A DNA stretch of 64,000 nucleotides from JBAXTZ01 sp041666525 (GCA_041666525.1 JBAYGT010000011.1:1-64000), one strand, 5' to 3'. Numbered from the stretch's first letter, positions 35,511 to 44,646 are shown. Made by a program: numbers and translations. Notes: generated from the sequence alone by a model not told the origin.

Positions 35511-35983
35511 CATCCCTCCACGCTATCTTTTTTACATTTACGTAATGATTTTACTATCGAAACAAAATCATCGACATTTTCAAATTTTTGATATACCGAT
35601 GCAAAGCGCACATAAGCTACGAGATCGTTTTGTTGCAACTGATCGAGAATTATATCGCCAATTTCAGAACTGGTTATTTCACCAGCAATACGATTCTTCG
35701 CTTCTTGCTCAATAAGATCAGTCAACCTTTCTATGCTTTCAATTGGCAGCGACCGTTTTTCAAAAGCACGTACCAACCCGCTGGCAATTTTTGCCCGTTC
35801 AAACCGTTCGCGTTTTCCATCTTTTTTCACTACCAGAAACGGTACTTCGTCGACAGTTTCATAAGTGGTAAACCGACGTGAACATTCCAAACACTCGCGG
35901 CGGCGACGAACCGAATTTTTCTCCTCCGCAGCACGCGAATCAATAACTTTCGAATCAAAATAACTACAATAAGGGCAGCGCAT
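35510..35983 (-). CDS. nrdR: Transcriptional repressor NrdR
   Basis: The protein has 157 residues from the ATG at 35983 (GGAGG 5 bp upstream). The N-terminal zinc ribbon is CPYC...CLEC with RRRRECLECSRRFTTYE, followed by an ATP-cone (VVKKDGKRERFERAKIASGLVRAFEKR). NrdR senses ATP/dATP and represses ribonucleotide reductase genes through paired boxes. It is the first gene of the run and overlaps nrdD by a few bases. Two NrdR-box-like sites lie just upstream, suggesting autoregulation of the whole unit. Confidence 0.97.
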   Translation of the reverse strand: MRCPYCSYFDSKVIDSRAAEEKNSVRRRRECLECSRRFTTYETVDEVPFLVVKKDGKRERFERAKIASGLVRAFEKRSLPIESIERLTDLIEQEAKNRIAGEITSSEIGDIILDQLQQNDLVAYVRFASVYQKFENVDDFVSIVKSLRKCKKDSVEG

Positions 35984-36016
35984 GATTGCCTCCAACCTAA
36001 TATTTAACCGTATTGT

Positions 36017-36064
36017 TATCTATATATCGTACACAACAAAAATATTATACACTATAGCTAGTGG
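36017..36064. promoter_or_regulatory. Tandem NrdR boxes upstream of nrdR
   Basis: Two 16-bp sites resemble the NrdR consensus ACACTATATATAGTGT: TATCTATATATCGTAC (36017-36032) and ACACTATAGCTAGTGG (36049-36064). Their starts are 32 bp apart, three helical turns, the spacing typical of NrdR box pairs. A minus-strand TATAAT lies between them (36046-36051), so repression of the promoter is expected. Confidence 0.7.
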
Positions 36065-36081
36065 TTTTTAAAACAAATTTC

Positions 36082-36109
36082 AAAAAAAAAACACCCGTTT
36101 ACACGAGTG
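36082..36109 (-). terminator. Terminator of the tRNA-Asn/tRNA-Met unit
   Basis: On the minus strand CACTCGT and ACGGGTG form a 7-bp stem (one G-T pair) with a 4-base loop, followed by ten T residues. It begins 11 bp after the tRNA-Met end. Confidence 0.85.
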
Positions 36110-36119
36110 CAAGATTTTC

Positions 36120-36194
36120 TGGTGGGCCCACCTGGGATCGAACCAGGGACCAACCGGTTATGAGCCGGTTGCTCTACCGCTGAGCTATAGGCCC
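36120..36194 (-). tRNA. tRNA-Met (CAT anticodon)
   Basis: 75 bases including an encoded CCA. The acceptor arms GGGCCTA/TGGGCCC, D arm with AGCTCAGCGGTAGAGC, anticodon loop CTCATAA (anticodon CAT) and T arm GGTTCGATCC all fold normally. An elongator Met tRNA is most likely. A CAT-anticodon tRNA modified to read Ile (lysidine type) cannot be excluded by eye. It lacks the initiator feature of a mismatched first pair. Confidence 0.93.
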
Positions 36195-36197
36195 GAA

Positions 36198-36272
36198 TGG
36201 CTCCTCGAGCTGGATTCGAACCAGCAACCCCTCGGTTAACAGCCGAGTGCTCTACCGTTGAGCTATCGAGGA
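36198..36272 (-). tRNA. tRNA-Asn (GTT anticodon)
   Basis: 75 bases including encoded CCA; acceptor TCCTCGA pairs with TCGAGGA, anticodon loop CTGTTAA (GTT), T arm GGTTCGAATCC. It is co-transcribed with tRNA-Met 3 bp downstream. Confidence 0.96.
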
Positions 36273-36295
36273 ATATCATCATCCGACGAGGCATC

Positions 36296-36324
36296 ATTAT
36301 AATAAACTATTAATGTTTCGTCAA
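36296..36324 (-). promoter_or_regulatory. Sigma-A promoter of the tRNA-Asn/Met unit
   Basis: On the minus strand TTGACG and a perfect TATAAT are spaced by 17 bp, 23 bp before the tRNA-Asn 5' end. It starts just 3 bp after the rpoD stop codon. Confidence 0.88.
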
Positions 36325-36327
36325 TAC

Positions 36328-37431
36328 TCAATCGAGAAAATCACGAAGTTTTTTGCTGCGAGTAGGATGGCGCAATTTCCGCAAGGCCTTGGCTTCAATC
36401 TGACGAATCCGCTCCCGCGTCACACCAAAATATTGCCCTACATCTTCTAAAGTACGCGACTTACCATCATTTAGCCCAAAACGTAACTGTAATACTTTTT
36501 TTTCACGGTCAGTCAGCGTTTCCAACACTTCACCAAGTTGCTCTTTTAATAATACATACGAAGCTTCTTCGTTCGGTGCGACTGCGTCTTGATCTTCAAT
36601 AAAATCGCCCAAATGTGAATCTTCTTCTTCGCCAATCGGCGTTTCTAAAGACACCGGTTCTTGAGCAATTTTCATTATTTCGCGAACTTTATCCTCAGTA
36701 ACTCCCATCTCTTTTGACACTTCTTCAGTGGTAGGTTCACGACCAAAAGTTTGCAACAGATGACGGGATACCCGCATAAACTTATTAATAGTTTCAACCA
36801 TGTGTACCGGTATCCGAATTGTACGAGCCTGATCGGCGATCGCCCTGGTTATCGCCTGACGGATCCACCAAGTGGCGTATGTGCTAAACTTAAACCCTTT
36901 AGTATGATCGTATTTTTCGACCGCCTTAATAAGGCCAAGGTTTCCTTCCTGAATCAGATCCAAAAACAACATTCCGCGACCAACATAACGCTTGGCAATG
37001 CTCACAACCAAACGCAAATTGGCTTCTGCCAAATCACGCTTTGCCTCTTCGTCGCCGTTTTCCATGCGAATTGCCAGTGCGGTCTCTTCTTGAGATTTTA
37101 GCAACGGCACCCGCCCGATCTCTTTGAGATACATCCGCACCGGATCATCGATATTGATTCCTTCCAGAAATTTCACATCTATCACAGCAATTTTAACATC
37201 TTCATCTTTGATGATTTTTTCGATTTCCTCAGGCATCGGATCTTCAGTCAGTGTTTCTACCAAAGTGATTCCTTGCTCATTCAACGACAAATAAAGGCTC
37301 TCAACCTGTTCCGGCGGAAAGTCTTCGGTCAAATATTCGTTTAACTCATCATAAGTTAAACGGTTATTATTAAGTTTCGCCTTTTCAAATATTTCATTTA
37401 CCAACTGGGTATTTTCCAGTGTTTCTGCCAT
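36328..37431 (-). CDS. rpoD: Primary RNA polymerase sigma factor RpoD (sigma-A)
   Basis: The protein has 367 residues from the ATG at 37431 with GAGGGG upstream; the ATG at 37455 overlaps the dnaG stop and lacks a ribosome site. Region 1.1 (about 1-75), region 1.2 (DPVRMYLKEIGRVPLL), region 2 (NLRLVVSIAKRYVGRGMLFLDLIQEGNLGL... FSTYATWWIRQAI), region 3 and region 4 (LTDREKKVLQLRFGLNDGKSRTLEDVGQYFGVTRERIRQIE) are complete. It lacks the long insert of proteobacterial RpoD. The dnaG-rpoD order is a conserved operon. Confidence 0.98.
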   Translation of the reverse strand: MAETLENTQLVNEIFEKAKLNNNRLTYDELNEYLTEDFPPEQVESLYLSLNEQGITLVETLTEDPMPEEIEKIIKDEDVKIAVIDVKFLEGINIDDPVRMYLKEIGRVPLLKSQEETALAIRMENGDEEAKRDLAEANLRLVVSIAKRYVGRGMLFLDLIQEGNLGLIKAVEKYDHTKGFKFSTYATWWIRQAITRAIADQARTIRIPVHMVETINKFMRVSRHLLQTFGREPTTEEVSKEMGVTEDKVREIMKIAQEPVSLETPIGEEEDSHLGDFIEDQDAVAPNEEASYVLLKEQLGEVLETLTDREKKVLQLRFGLNDGKSRTLEDVGQYFGVTRERIRQIEAKALRKLRHPTRSKKLRDFLD

Positions 37432-37451
37432 CTTCGCACCCCTCTCGCGGG

Positions 37452-39251
37452 TCATTTTTTTCTAATTTTCTGTATTTCACTACTGATCTGTGCAACAATT
37501 TGCAATTCCTGTTGAAATTCCTCTGAGCCGCTCTTTTCCAGCTCTCCTGCGTGAATTATATGCTGACGTAACTTTTCACCCAAATATTGTTCGTAGATTC
37601 TATCCATTAGTTGTTCGACCACTAATACCGGGTCTTCTGATCCAAAATTATCATCTTTAAGCAAAATTTTTGACAATAACAATGAATAATTGGCATTAAT
37701 TTCGGACAAACTGTGCGCATCAACAATGGTAAAAGAGTTATTTGCGCTATATATATTAAACAAAGCTTGCCAAAAATCCTTTATTTTTTCCGAAGAAAAA
37801 TGAAGTTTTTCACTTTTTTGGCAAATAGTTGCCCGCACAGTTGCTCTTTCTATGAAATATCGCAACAATTGTCGCTCAGTTTCGTTGATTTCCGGCATTT
37901 GCGCAAAAGCAATCTCTCGCACTTTATCACCGACATTGCGGCGTTTGTTCGCAACTTTGCGAACTTTGGCAAATTCCTCACGAATTAATTTTTCATCTAA
38001 GCGCAACCGGCTGGCAATAGTTGCAAACTGCTGCTCTAACTCTAGCGGTTGGGCATATTTACCAAAGAATTGAAGAATGTTCTCCAAAGCACTCACGCGA
38101 CTATCGAGTGAATCATCGGTTTTTCCGCTAATCACAGTTTCAATCACATATTCGAGAATTCCTCTTGCTTCATTTAACTGTTTGTTAAATTCCTCTTTCC
38201 CATAGGCACGGATAAATTCATCAGGATCTTTTGAATTCAACAAGTCAACCACGCGAACTTTGGCACCTGTCGATTTTAGCAGTTCATAAGCGCGTAATGT
38301 GGCGTTCCTACCGGCCTCATCATTATCGTAACACAAATAGATCGTCGCAGCGTTTTTCGCTGCCAGCGCCGCCTGTCGCGCGGACAACGCCGTACCCATT
38401 CCTGCTACAACATTCTCAATTCCATTCACATGTAGCGTGATTGCATCAAAATAACCTTCGACAATCAACAATTTTTGTTCCTTGCGAGCCATAGTTTGAG
38501 CGATATTCAAAGCATATAAGCAGTTTTTTTTACTAAAAAGCTCCGTGTCCGGCGTATTTAAATATTTTGGTTGAGTATCATTCATCGCACGGCCACCAAA
38601 GGCAATAACTGCATTATGTAAATCAATTATTGGAATCATTATCCGATTGCGAAACGAATCCAGAACAGTGCCGCGCTGCGTTTTCAACGCCAAACCGGCT
38701 TTGACCAGAACATCACTGTCGATTAACCGTTGACGCAATGCGTGGCAAAGTTTGTCTGGGGCTTGTGGAGCAAAACCGATTTTAAATTGTTTGATTATTG
38801 TTTCGGTTATGCCACGATTGGCCAAATATTCTAATGCTTCCTTGCCATAAGATGTATTCAGCAAACAAGAGTGAAAAAAATCAACTGCCATAGCATTTGC
38901 GTTTTTCACCGCTTCACGTTGTTTATCAGAAAGTTTATCTTCTCTGGTTTTTTCCGGAAGCTTAACACCAACGCGCTCACCCAGCAATCGTGCCGCTTCA
39001 ATAAAGGGCCGGTTTTCAATTTTCATAAGAAAAGCGAAAGCGTCGCCACCAGACTGACAGCCGAAACAATAAAACATCGTCTTTTCGGCGCTCACCGAAA
39101 AAGACGCTGTTTTTTCGTTATGAAAAGGACAACATCCCCAATAGTTACGCCCTCGTTTTTTTAACGCAACATATTCAGAGATCAGTCCAACGATATCAGT
39201 TTTACTGCGAATTTCAGCAATTGCACCGCTAAAATCTGCGTTGTTTGGCAT
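37452..39251 (-). CDS. dnaG: DNA primase
   Basis: The protein has 599 residues. The N-terminal zinc domain is CCPFHNEKTASFSVSAEKTMFYCFGCQSGGD; the TOPRIM core has LIVEGYFDAI and LCYDNDEAGRNATLRAYELL; the C-terminal helical region binds the replicative helicase DnaB. It makes RNA primers for lagging-strand synthesis. It is co-transcribed with rpoD 20 bp downstream. Confidence 0.97.
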   Translation of the reverse strand: MPNNADFSGAIAEIRSKTDIVGLISEYVALKKRGRNYWGCCPFHNEKTASFSVSAEKTMFYCFGCQSGGDAFAFLMKIENRPFIEAARLLGERVGVKLPEKTREDKLSDKQREAVKNANAMAVDFFHSCLLNTSYGKEALEYLANRGITETIIKQFKIGFAPQAPDKLCHALRQRLIDSDVLVKAGLALKTQRGTVLDSFRNRIMIPIIDLHNAVIAFGGRAMNDTQPKYLNTPDTELFSKKNCLYALNIAQTMARKEQKLLIVEGYFDAITLHVNGIENVVAGMGTALSARQAALAAKNAATIYLCYDNDEAGRNATLRAYELLKSTGAKVRVVDLLNSKDPDEFIRAYGKEEFNKQLNEARGILEYVIETVISGKTDDSLDSRVSALENILQFFGKYAQPLELEQQFATIASRLRLDEKLIREEFAKVRKVANKRRNVGDKVREIAFAQMPEINETERQLLRYFIERATVRATICQKSEKLHFSSEKIKDFWQALFNIYSANNSFTIVDAHSLSEINANYSLLLSKILLKDDNFGSEDPVLVVEQLMDRIYEQYLGEKLRQHIIHAGELEKSGSEEFQQELQIVAQISSEIQKIRKK

Positions 39252-39307
39252 ATTTCCGTCTCCAACTACCCAGCCACCGCGGCAAGTATTTCGCTTTCTC
39301 GTTTACA

Positions 39308-40306
39308 TCATATATAATCCGGATATTTCGCCGGTACTAATAACTGTTCAAAAAGACTGATAGCATACATATCTGTTAGTCCGGCGATATAATCAATCAG
39401 CGTACGTTCCAGTCCAAATAACTGTACACGTTCAACATATTCTTCCGGCAACAATTCCGGTTTTTCGAAAAAATATTGATATAAATTCTTTATTACATAT
39501 CGCGCTTTGCGACGATCGGCCTCTAACCGCGGTGAATCATAAACATTGGCAAACATAAACGCTCGAAAATCATCCATTGCCTGCCTGACTTGCGATGATT
39601 GGATTATATCAGCTTTGCCAATCGAATTATTGATTATATCGCTCACCATCACTGTGATCATTTTAGAGGGCGCTGTACCTAAAATCTCCGTTACCAAAAG
39701 CGGCAGGTCGCCGCATTGGAGCATTTCAGCGCGTACCGAATCATCAAAATCATGACATAGATAAGCGATACGGTCGGATATTTTTACCACTTGCCCCTCT
39801 AGTGTTTTGGGCGTTGAATTTCCGGTATGATTCAATATTCCGTCGCGTACTTCAAATGTCAAATTAAGCCCTTTGCCACCGCGCTCCATGGTATCGACAA
39901 CACGCAGGCTTTGTTCATTGTGGTTAAACGTTCCGGCTATTTCCCGCAACACATGTTCACCGACATGACCAAACGGCGTGTGCCCGACATCGTGCCCAAG
40001 TGCGATCGCTTCAACTAAATCTTCGTTGAGTAACAATGCGCGAGCTATCGTTCGTGCAATTTGCGATACTTCCAAACTATGGGTCATCCGCATCCGATAA
40101 TGATCACCCGGCGCAATATACACTTGAGTTTTGTGTTTTAAACGCCGAAAAGCCTTGGAGTGAATGATTCGATCACGATCCCGCTGAAACTCGGTACGAT
40201 AGTCGCAACGTGTTTCAGGAGAAACACGACTGGCCGTTATCGATTTTGCTGAAAACCCGGACAGGCTACGTAATTCATTTTGTTCGCTCTGCTCTCTGAT
40301 TATCAT
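39308..40306 (-). CDS. dGTPase-like deoxynucleoside triphosphate triphosphohydrolase (HD domain)
   Basis: The protein has 332 residues. RDRDRIIHSKAFRRLKHKTQVYIAPGDHYRMRMTHSLEVSQIARTIAR and the HD-motif block EAIALGHDVGHTPFGHVGEHVL define the dNTP triphosphohydrolase family, which cuts dNTPs to nucleoside and triphosphate. It is shorter than E. coli Dgt, as usual for this subfamily. It overlaps the glyS stop by 4 bp (ATGA) and precedes dnaG-rpoD. Confidence 0.95.
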   Translation of the reverse strand: MIIREQSEQNELRSLSGFSAKSITASRVSPETRCDYRTEFQRDRDRIIHSKAFRRLKHKTQVYIAPGDHYRMRMTHSLEVSQIARTIARALLLNEDLVEAIALGHDVGHTPFGHVGEHVLREIAGTFNHNEQSLRVVDTMERGGKGLNLTFEVRDGILNHTGNSTPKTLEGQVVKISDRIAYLCHDFDDSVRAEMLQCGDLPLLVTEILGTAPSKMITVMVSDIINNSIGKADIIQSSQVRQAMDDFRAFMFANVYDSPRLEADRRKARYVIKNLYQYFFEKPELLPEEYVERVQLFGLERTLIDYIAGLTDMYAISLFEQLLVPAKYPDYI

Positions 40307-42351
40307 GCAACAATTTTATCGATAGCAAATAATTTGTACACCAAGTCGCGTATAGCTGCTAGCAGTGCTAACCGGTTTTCGCGAACTTTACTGTCTTCTA
40401 CCATAACCATGGTATTGACAAAAAACTCACCGATTTCCGGAGTTAACTCATAAAGTGCATCCAGATAATTCTGCCAGTTGCCGCTGCGAAGCGCGCTGTC
40501 ACAACTTTTTTTGACAGCTTGGTAGGCTTTGTAAAGTTGTTTGTCGCTCGCTTCTTTATACAAAGTTGCCCGCAACGGTTTCTGTTCAGCGGTCTTGGAA
40601 ATGTTCGCAACACGAGTATAAGCTTCAAGCAGCATAGCGAATTTTTCATTAGTCAAATTGGTTTGAACAATTTCTGCACGAATCAAAATGTTTTTTGGAT
40701 AATCAATTCCCTGCTGCATAACCGCTTCGATTACATCGTAGCGCACACCACGTTCGGTTAACATATTTTTTATGCGTAATGTAGTGAATGCAGTAAGTTC
40801 ATCGATGATTTTTTCGTCAATAACATTTAATAAAGCGAGCGCAAAACCAGCAACTTCGCCAAAAGCAATGTCAATCTCATTTTCGGCCAACATTAAGACA
40901 ACGCCAAGCGCTTGACGCCGCAAAGCATAGGGATCTTGCGAGCCTGTTGGAATGAGGCCTTGTGAAAAACAAGCGGCAATATTATCAATCTTGTCAGCAA
41001 TACTTAAAACACTGCCTGGAAGCGACTCCGGCAAATTGTCACCGGCAAAGCGGGGCTGATAGTGTTCACGAATCGCCACACACACTTCTTCTGATTCACC
41101 GCTGGCTCGAGCATAGACACTGCCCATCAAACCTTGCAACTCATCAAATTCGCCAACCATCCCACTTAGCAAATCGGCTTTGCAAAGATACGCTGCACGA
41201 TCAACAGCTGCTGTTTCAAGCTTCTTCATACCGATCGTATTGCAAATATACGCTGCAATTTTCCTGATCCGTTCGGTTTTGTCTAAGATGGATCCTAAGC
41301 CTTTTTGGTAAACGACATCCGCCAGCCGCGGAACATATGCCGCCAATGGTTGCTTTCGGTCTTCATTAAAGAAAAATTCAGCATCAGCCAAGCGTGCACG
41401 CAAAACCCGTTCATTGCCCTTGCGAACAATATCCAAAGCATGTGCATCTCCGTTACGCACCGTAACGAATTTGTTAATTAAGTTTCCGTTTGGCGTGCGC
41501 AACGGAAAATAACGTTGATGTTCTTTCATCGGCGTAACAATCGCCTGTTCCGGCAATTGCAGATAACGCTCTTCAAATTCACCAATGAGCGCTGTCGGAT
41601 ATTCGACCAGGAAATTAACTTCATTGAGCAATTCTTCATCTATCTCAATTCGAGCGTTAACTTCAAGCGCCGCTTGAGTGATTTGTTCACGAATAATTTG
41701 CTTGCGATAATCCTGATCGACTATAACTGAATGGTTCCACAGTTGCTCAAAGTAAGTTTCCATCGAAGTGACTGGCAATTTGCCGTTGGACAAAAATCGG
41801 TGACCAAAAGTATAAGTATCAGATTTTATGCCCGCAAACTCAATGTCGATTGATTGTTTACCAAATAGCGCCACTAACCAATGCACTGGCCGCACAAATT
41901 TGGCTCCGTCCACGCACCACCGCATGGTTTTAGGAAACTGCAGACCATTAAGCAAATCCAAAATGATTTGCGGCAACAATGCTGCCGTGTCGCTACCTTT
42001 TATGGTTTTCAATGCATACAAATATCCGTCGCGTTCAACCAATTCTTCCGGTTTAACACCTTGCCCGTTGGCAAATCCCCTTGCAGCTTTCGACCAATTA
42101 CCATCATTATCTTTGGCAATCTTAGCCGACGGCCCTTTGCTAATAACTTCGCGATCAGATTGCTGTTCAGACAATTCTTTTACCGCCAACACCAACCGCC
42201 TCGGCGTACCAAAAGTTCGCAATTCCACAAATGCAATGCTTTCTTCAGCAAAACGGTCTGCAGCACTTTTTCGCAATTGCTGCAAAGTATTATTCATAAA
42301 TCGCGCCGGAATTTCTTCGACACCTAACTCAAAAACAAAATTCTTAGCCAT
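40303..42351 (-). CDS. glyS: Glycyl-tRNA synthetase beta subunit
   Basis: The protein has 682 residues from the ATG at 42351 (GGAGG upstream), overlapping the glyQ stop by 8 bp; the longer frame to 42456 lies within glyQ. The start NFVFELGVEEIPARFM, the LPKTMRW-like LQFPKTMRW and the central HD-like and C-terminal DALR-like anticodon-binding regions fit GlyS. With GlyQ it forms the alpha2-beta2 enzyme that charges tRNA-Gly. Confidence 0.97.
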   Translation of the reverse strand: MAKNFVFELGVEEIPARFMNNTLQQLRKSAADRFAEESIAFVELRTFGTPRRLVLAVKELSEQQSDREVISKGPSAKIAKDNDGNWSKAARGFANGQGVKPEELVERDGYLYALKTIKGSDTAALLPQIILDLLNGLQFPKTMRWCVDGAKFVRPVHWLVALFGKQSIDIEFAGIKSDTYTFGHRFLSNGKLPVTSMETYFEQLWNHSVIVDQDYRKQIIREQITQAALEVNARIEIDEELLNEVNFLVEYPTALIGEFEERYLQLPEQAIVTPMKEHQRYFPLRTPNGNLINKFVTVRNGDAHALDIVRKGNERVLRARLADAEFFFNEDRKQPLAAYVPRLADVVYQKGLGSILDKTERIRKIAAYICNTIGMKKLETAAVDRAAYLCKADLLSGMVGEFDELQGLMGSVYARASGESEEVCVAIREHYQPRFAGDNLPESLPGSVLSIADKIDNIAACFSQGLIPTGSQDPYALRRQALGVVLMLAENEIDIAFGEVAGFALALLNVIDEKIIDELTAFTTLRIKNMLTERGVRYDVIEAVMQQGIDYPKNILIRAEIVQTNLTNEKFAMLLEAYTRVANISKTAEQKPLRATLYKEASDKQLYKAYQAVKKSCDSALRSGNWQNYLDALYELTPEIGEFFVNTMVMVEDSKVRENRLALLAAIRDLVYKLFAIDKIVA

Positions 42352-43225
42352 TTTTCGCCTCCTTAATAAGCGGAAAACCAAGTTTTTCACGTTGCTCAAC
42401 ATACACTTGCGCGCACTTGCGCGCCAAGACCCGCACCCGTCCAATATACCCGGCACGTGCGCTTACACTTATTGCACCACGGGCATCTAATAGATTAAAA
42501 GCGTGCGAACATTTTAAAACATAATCATACGCCGGCAAAACGGCGCCTTTATCAATAATCCGCGCGGCCTCATGCTCATATTTGTCAAACAATTCAAACA
42601 GCATTGCTGCATCAGAAAGCTCGAAAGTATATAATGAGTGTTCATATTCATTTTGCCAAAACACATCACCATAGCTTACGCCATCAGTCCATTGCAGATC
42701 ATAGACATTCTCAACGCCTTGCATGTACATTGCCAGACGTTCCAAACCGATAGTTATTTCCACGGCAACCGGATTGCAATCCAAACTACCGACCTGTTGA
42801 AAATAAGTGAACTGGGTAATTTCCATACCATCCATCCACACTTCCCAACCAAGCCCCCATGCGCCAAAAGTTGGATTTTCCCAATTATCTTCGACAAAAC
42901 GAATATCGTGTTCTAACGGATTTATCCCTATCGTGCGCAAACAATCCAAATATATTTCCTGAATATTCAGCGGCGCCGGTTTCATAATCACCTGATATTG
43001 ATGATGCTGATAAAGCCGGTTGGGGTTGTCGCCGTAGCGCCCATCTTTTGGTCGGCGACTAGGTTCAACATAAGCAACGTTCCAAGGCTCCGGCCCAAGC
43101 GCGCGCAAAAATGTGGCCGGATTCATTGTGCCAGCGCCTTTTTCAACATCATAAGGCTGTGCAATAACGCAATTATGTTTTGCCCAAAAATTCTGCAGTG
43201 TCAAAATTAAATTTTGAAAAGTCAT
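42344..43225 (-). CDS. glyQ: Glycyl-tRNA synthetase alpha subunit
   Basis: The protein has 293 residues from the ATG at 43225 with GGGAG upstream; an ATG at 43240 is the alternative. The class II core is almost invariant: FQNLILTLQNFWAKHNC, QPYDVEKGAGTMNPATFLRALGPEPWNVAYVEPSRRPKDGRYGDNPNRLYQHHQYQVI and TQFTYFQQVGSLDCNPVAVEITIGLERLAMY. It provides the catalytic site. No T-box leader is visible in the 62 bp gap to yraN. Confidence 0.98.
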   Translation of the reverse strand: MTFQNLILTLQNFWAKHNCVIAQPYDVEKGAGTMNPATFLRALGPEPWNVAYVEPSRRPKDGRYGDNPNRLYQHHQYQVIMKPAPLNIQEIYLDCLRTIGINPLEHDIRFVEDNWENPTFGAWGLGWEVWMDGMEITQFTYFQQVGSLDCNPVAVEITIGLERLAMYMQGVENVYDLQWTDGVSYGDVFWQNEYEHSLYTFELSDAAMLFELFDKYEHEAARIIDKGAVLPAYDYVLKCSHAFNLLDARGAISVSARAGYIGRVRVLARKCAQVYVEQREKLGFPLIKEAKNG

Positions 43226-43287
43226 GTTTCTTGCTCCCATAATATAAATTTGAATTATAAAAAACGAGATGATTGGCAGTTATAGAA

Positions 43288-43662
43288 CTACTCACCGGAA
43301 ATAAAAGCATTTTCTACGTAGTTTATCTGCGGTGGTATAAATTCATCAAACACTTCAGCAATATCAAAGCGAACGTCAATCTTGTCATACAAGTTGTTTT
43401 CAATTAAATAATGCTGCGCAACACGGACGATTTTCTGACGTTTAGACCGTGTTACTGCCTCGATTGGACTACCGCATTGATTGCCGCTGCGGGTTTTGAC
43501 CTCGACAAACACCAAACAACCGGAATAAGTCCGAGTGATGATATCAATCTCACCCTGCTTACACCGGTAATTTCGCTCGACAATATCATAACCAAGCTTC
43601 ATTAAAAAACTGACCACGGCGCTTTCGCCCATATTTCCGTGCTCGCGATTATTTATCGGCAT
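43288..43662 (-). CDS. yraN: UPF0102/YraN endonuclease-like protein
   Basis: The protein has 124 residues. The family blocks GNMGESAVVSFLMKLGYDIVERNYRCKQGEIDII and LVFVEVKTRSG form a restriction-endonuclease-like core (E...D...ExK). Its biological role is unsettled. It lies 19 bp after rnhB, a widely conserved neighbourhood. Confidence 0.95.
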   Translation of the reverse strand: MPINNREHGNMGESAVVSFLMKLGYDIVERNYRCKQGEIDIITRTYSGCLVFVEVKTRSGNQCGSPIEAVTRSKRQKIVRVAQHYLIENNLYDKIDVRFDIAEVFDEFIPPQINYVENAFISGE

Positions 43663-43681
43663 TTTGTAAGCTCCAAATATA

Positions 43682-44488
43682 TCACAGAATCCGTTTTTTG
43701 TCCATTATCGCCAGTATCTCAGGCATCGGCGCAAAAGTGCGACGATGATATTTTGTCACGCCGTGTGTTCGTATTGCATCCATATGCATCATCGTTCCAT
43801 AACCTTTGTGCGCGGCAAACCCATAGCGCGGATCGAGGGTGTCTAATTCACACATTATCCGGTCGCGAATAACCTTGGCGACAATGGACGCGGCCGCAAC
43901 GTTCGCGCTCTTGCTATCAGCTTTCTCAATCGCCAAAACTTCGGCATAATGAATATCCGGCAACGGCATTGCGTCACTGATAATTGCTTTAGGCTGAACA
44001 ACCAATGAATTCAATGCTTGGTACATCGCCAGTCGTGAGGCCTGATAAATATTTATCTCATCAATAACATCCGACGCAACCACCGAATAACTGACAGCAA
44101 TCGCCCGGTCGTTAATTGCTGTAAACAGTTGCTCGCGTTTTGCCGCCGATATTTTTTTTGAATCATTGAGTCCGCTAATTTCGCAATCCATGGGTAAAAT
44201 TACCGCTGCCGCAACAACTGGCCCGGCGAGCGGGCCCCTTCCTGCTTCATCAGTTCCGGCAATCGGCAACAGTCCGCGCGTTTGAAAACTGCGTTCATAA
44301 TTATACATTGCGTACAACCGTATTTTTTCCTGCTCAGTGACCAGTAAACGGCGATAGTACTGCAACAACATTTTTTTTACGCTTTCACGGTCATCTTGAG
44401 CAAATAACTCGAGAATGTTTAGCGGAACGTTCTTAGAAAGTAGTATCGTTTTCACTTCGTTTATAGCATATTCATTTTTAGCACGCAT
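43682..44488 (-). CDS. rnhB: Ribonuclease HII
   Basis: The protein has 268 residues from the ATG at 44488; the open frame reaches 44665 but only by reading through the antisense of tRNA-Pro. An N-terminal helical extension of ~75 residues, as in Bacillus RnhB, is followed by the catalytic core: IAGTDEAGRGPLAGPVVAAAV, LNDSKKISAAKRE, ADSKSANVAAASIVAKVIRDRIM and GFAAHKGYGT. It removes ribonucleotides and RNA from RNA-DNA hybrids. Confidence 0.97.
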   Translation of the reverse strand: MRAKNEYAINEVKTILLSKNVPLNILELFAQDDRESVKKMLLQYYRRLLVTEQEKIRLYAMYNYERSFQTRGLLPIAGTDEAGRGPLAGPVVAAAVILPMDCEISGLNDSKKISAAKREQLFTAINDRAIAVSYSVVASDVIDEINIYQASRLAMYQALNSLVVQPKAIISDAMPLPDIHYAEVLAIEKADSKSANVAAASIVAKVIRDRIMCELDTLDPRYGFAAHKGYGTMMHMDAIRTHGVTKYHRRTFAPMPEILAIMDKKRIL

Positions 44489-44512
44489 ACAATATCTCTT
44501 TTCAATTTCCCC

Positions 44513-44541
44513 TTGACAAATTTCAACAATAATAATAGAAT
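44513..44541 (+). promoter_or_regulatory. Sigma-A promoter of tRNA-Pro
   Basis: TTGACA and TAGAAT with a 17 bp spacer, 12 bp before the tRNA 5' end. It overlaps the upstream region of the divergent rnhB gene. Confidence 0.88.
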
Positions 44542-44553
44542 ATGCTTTGTCTT

Positions 44554-44630
44554 CGGGGTGTGGCTCAGTTTGGTAGAGCGCTTGGTTCGGGACTAAGAGG
44601 CCGCAGGTTCGAATCCTGTCACCCCGACCA
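44554..44630 (+). tRNA. tRNA-Pro (CGG anticodon)
   Basis: 77 bases including encoded CCA. Acceptor CGGGGTG/CACCCCG, D arm with GGCTCAGTTTGGTAGAGC, anticodon loop TTCGGGA (anticodon CGG), T arm GGTTCGAATCC. It is a single tRNA with its own promoter and terminator. Confidence 0.96.
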
Positions 44631-44646
44631 TTTTCGTAATTGATTG

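Noticed and set aside
36058..36297. Open frame antisense to and across two tRNA genes
   Set aside because: It reads through both tRNAs and has no ribosome site or known similarity; a spurious frame.
42352..42456. Longer start for glyS
   Set aside because: It lies wholly inside glyQ; the ATG at 42351 with GGAGG matches the family start.
43226..43287. T-box riboswitch before glyQ
   Set aside because: The gap to yraN is only 62 bp, too short for a T-box, and no T-box sequence is present.
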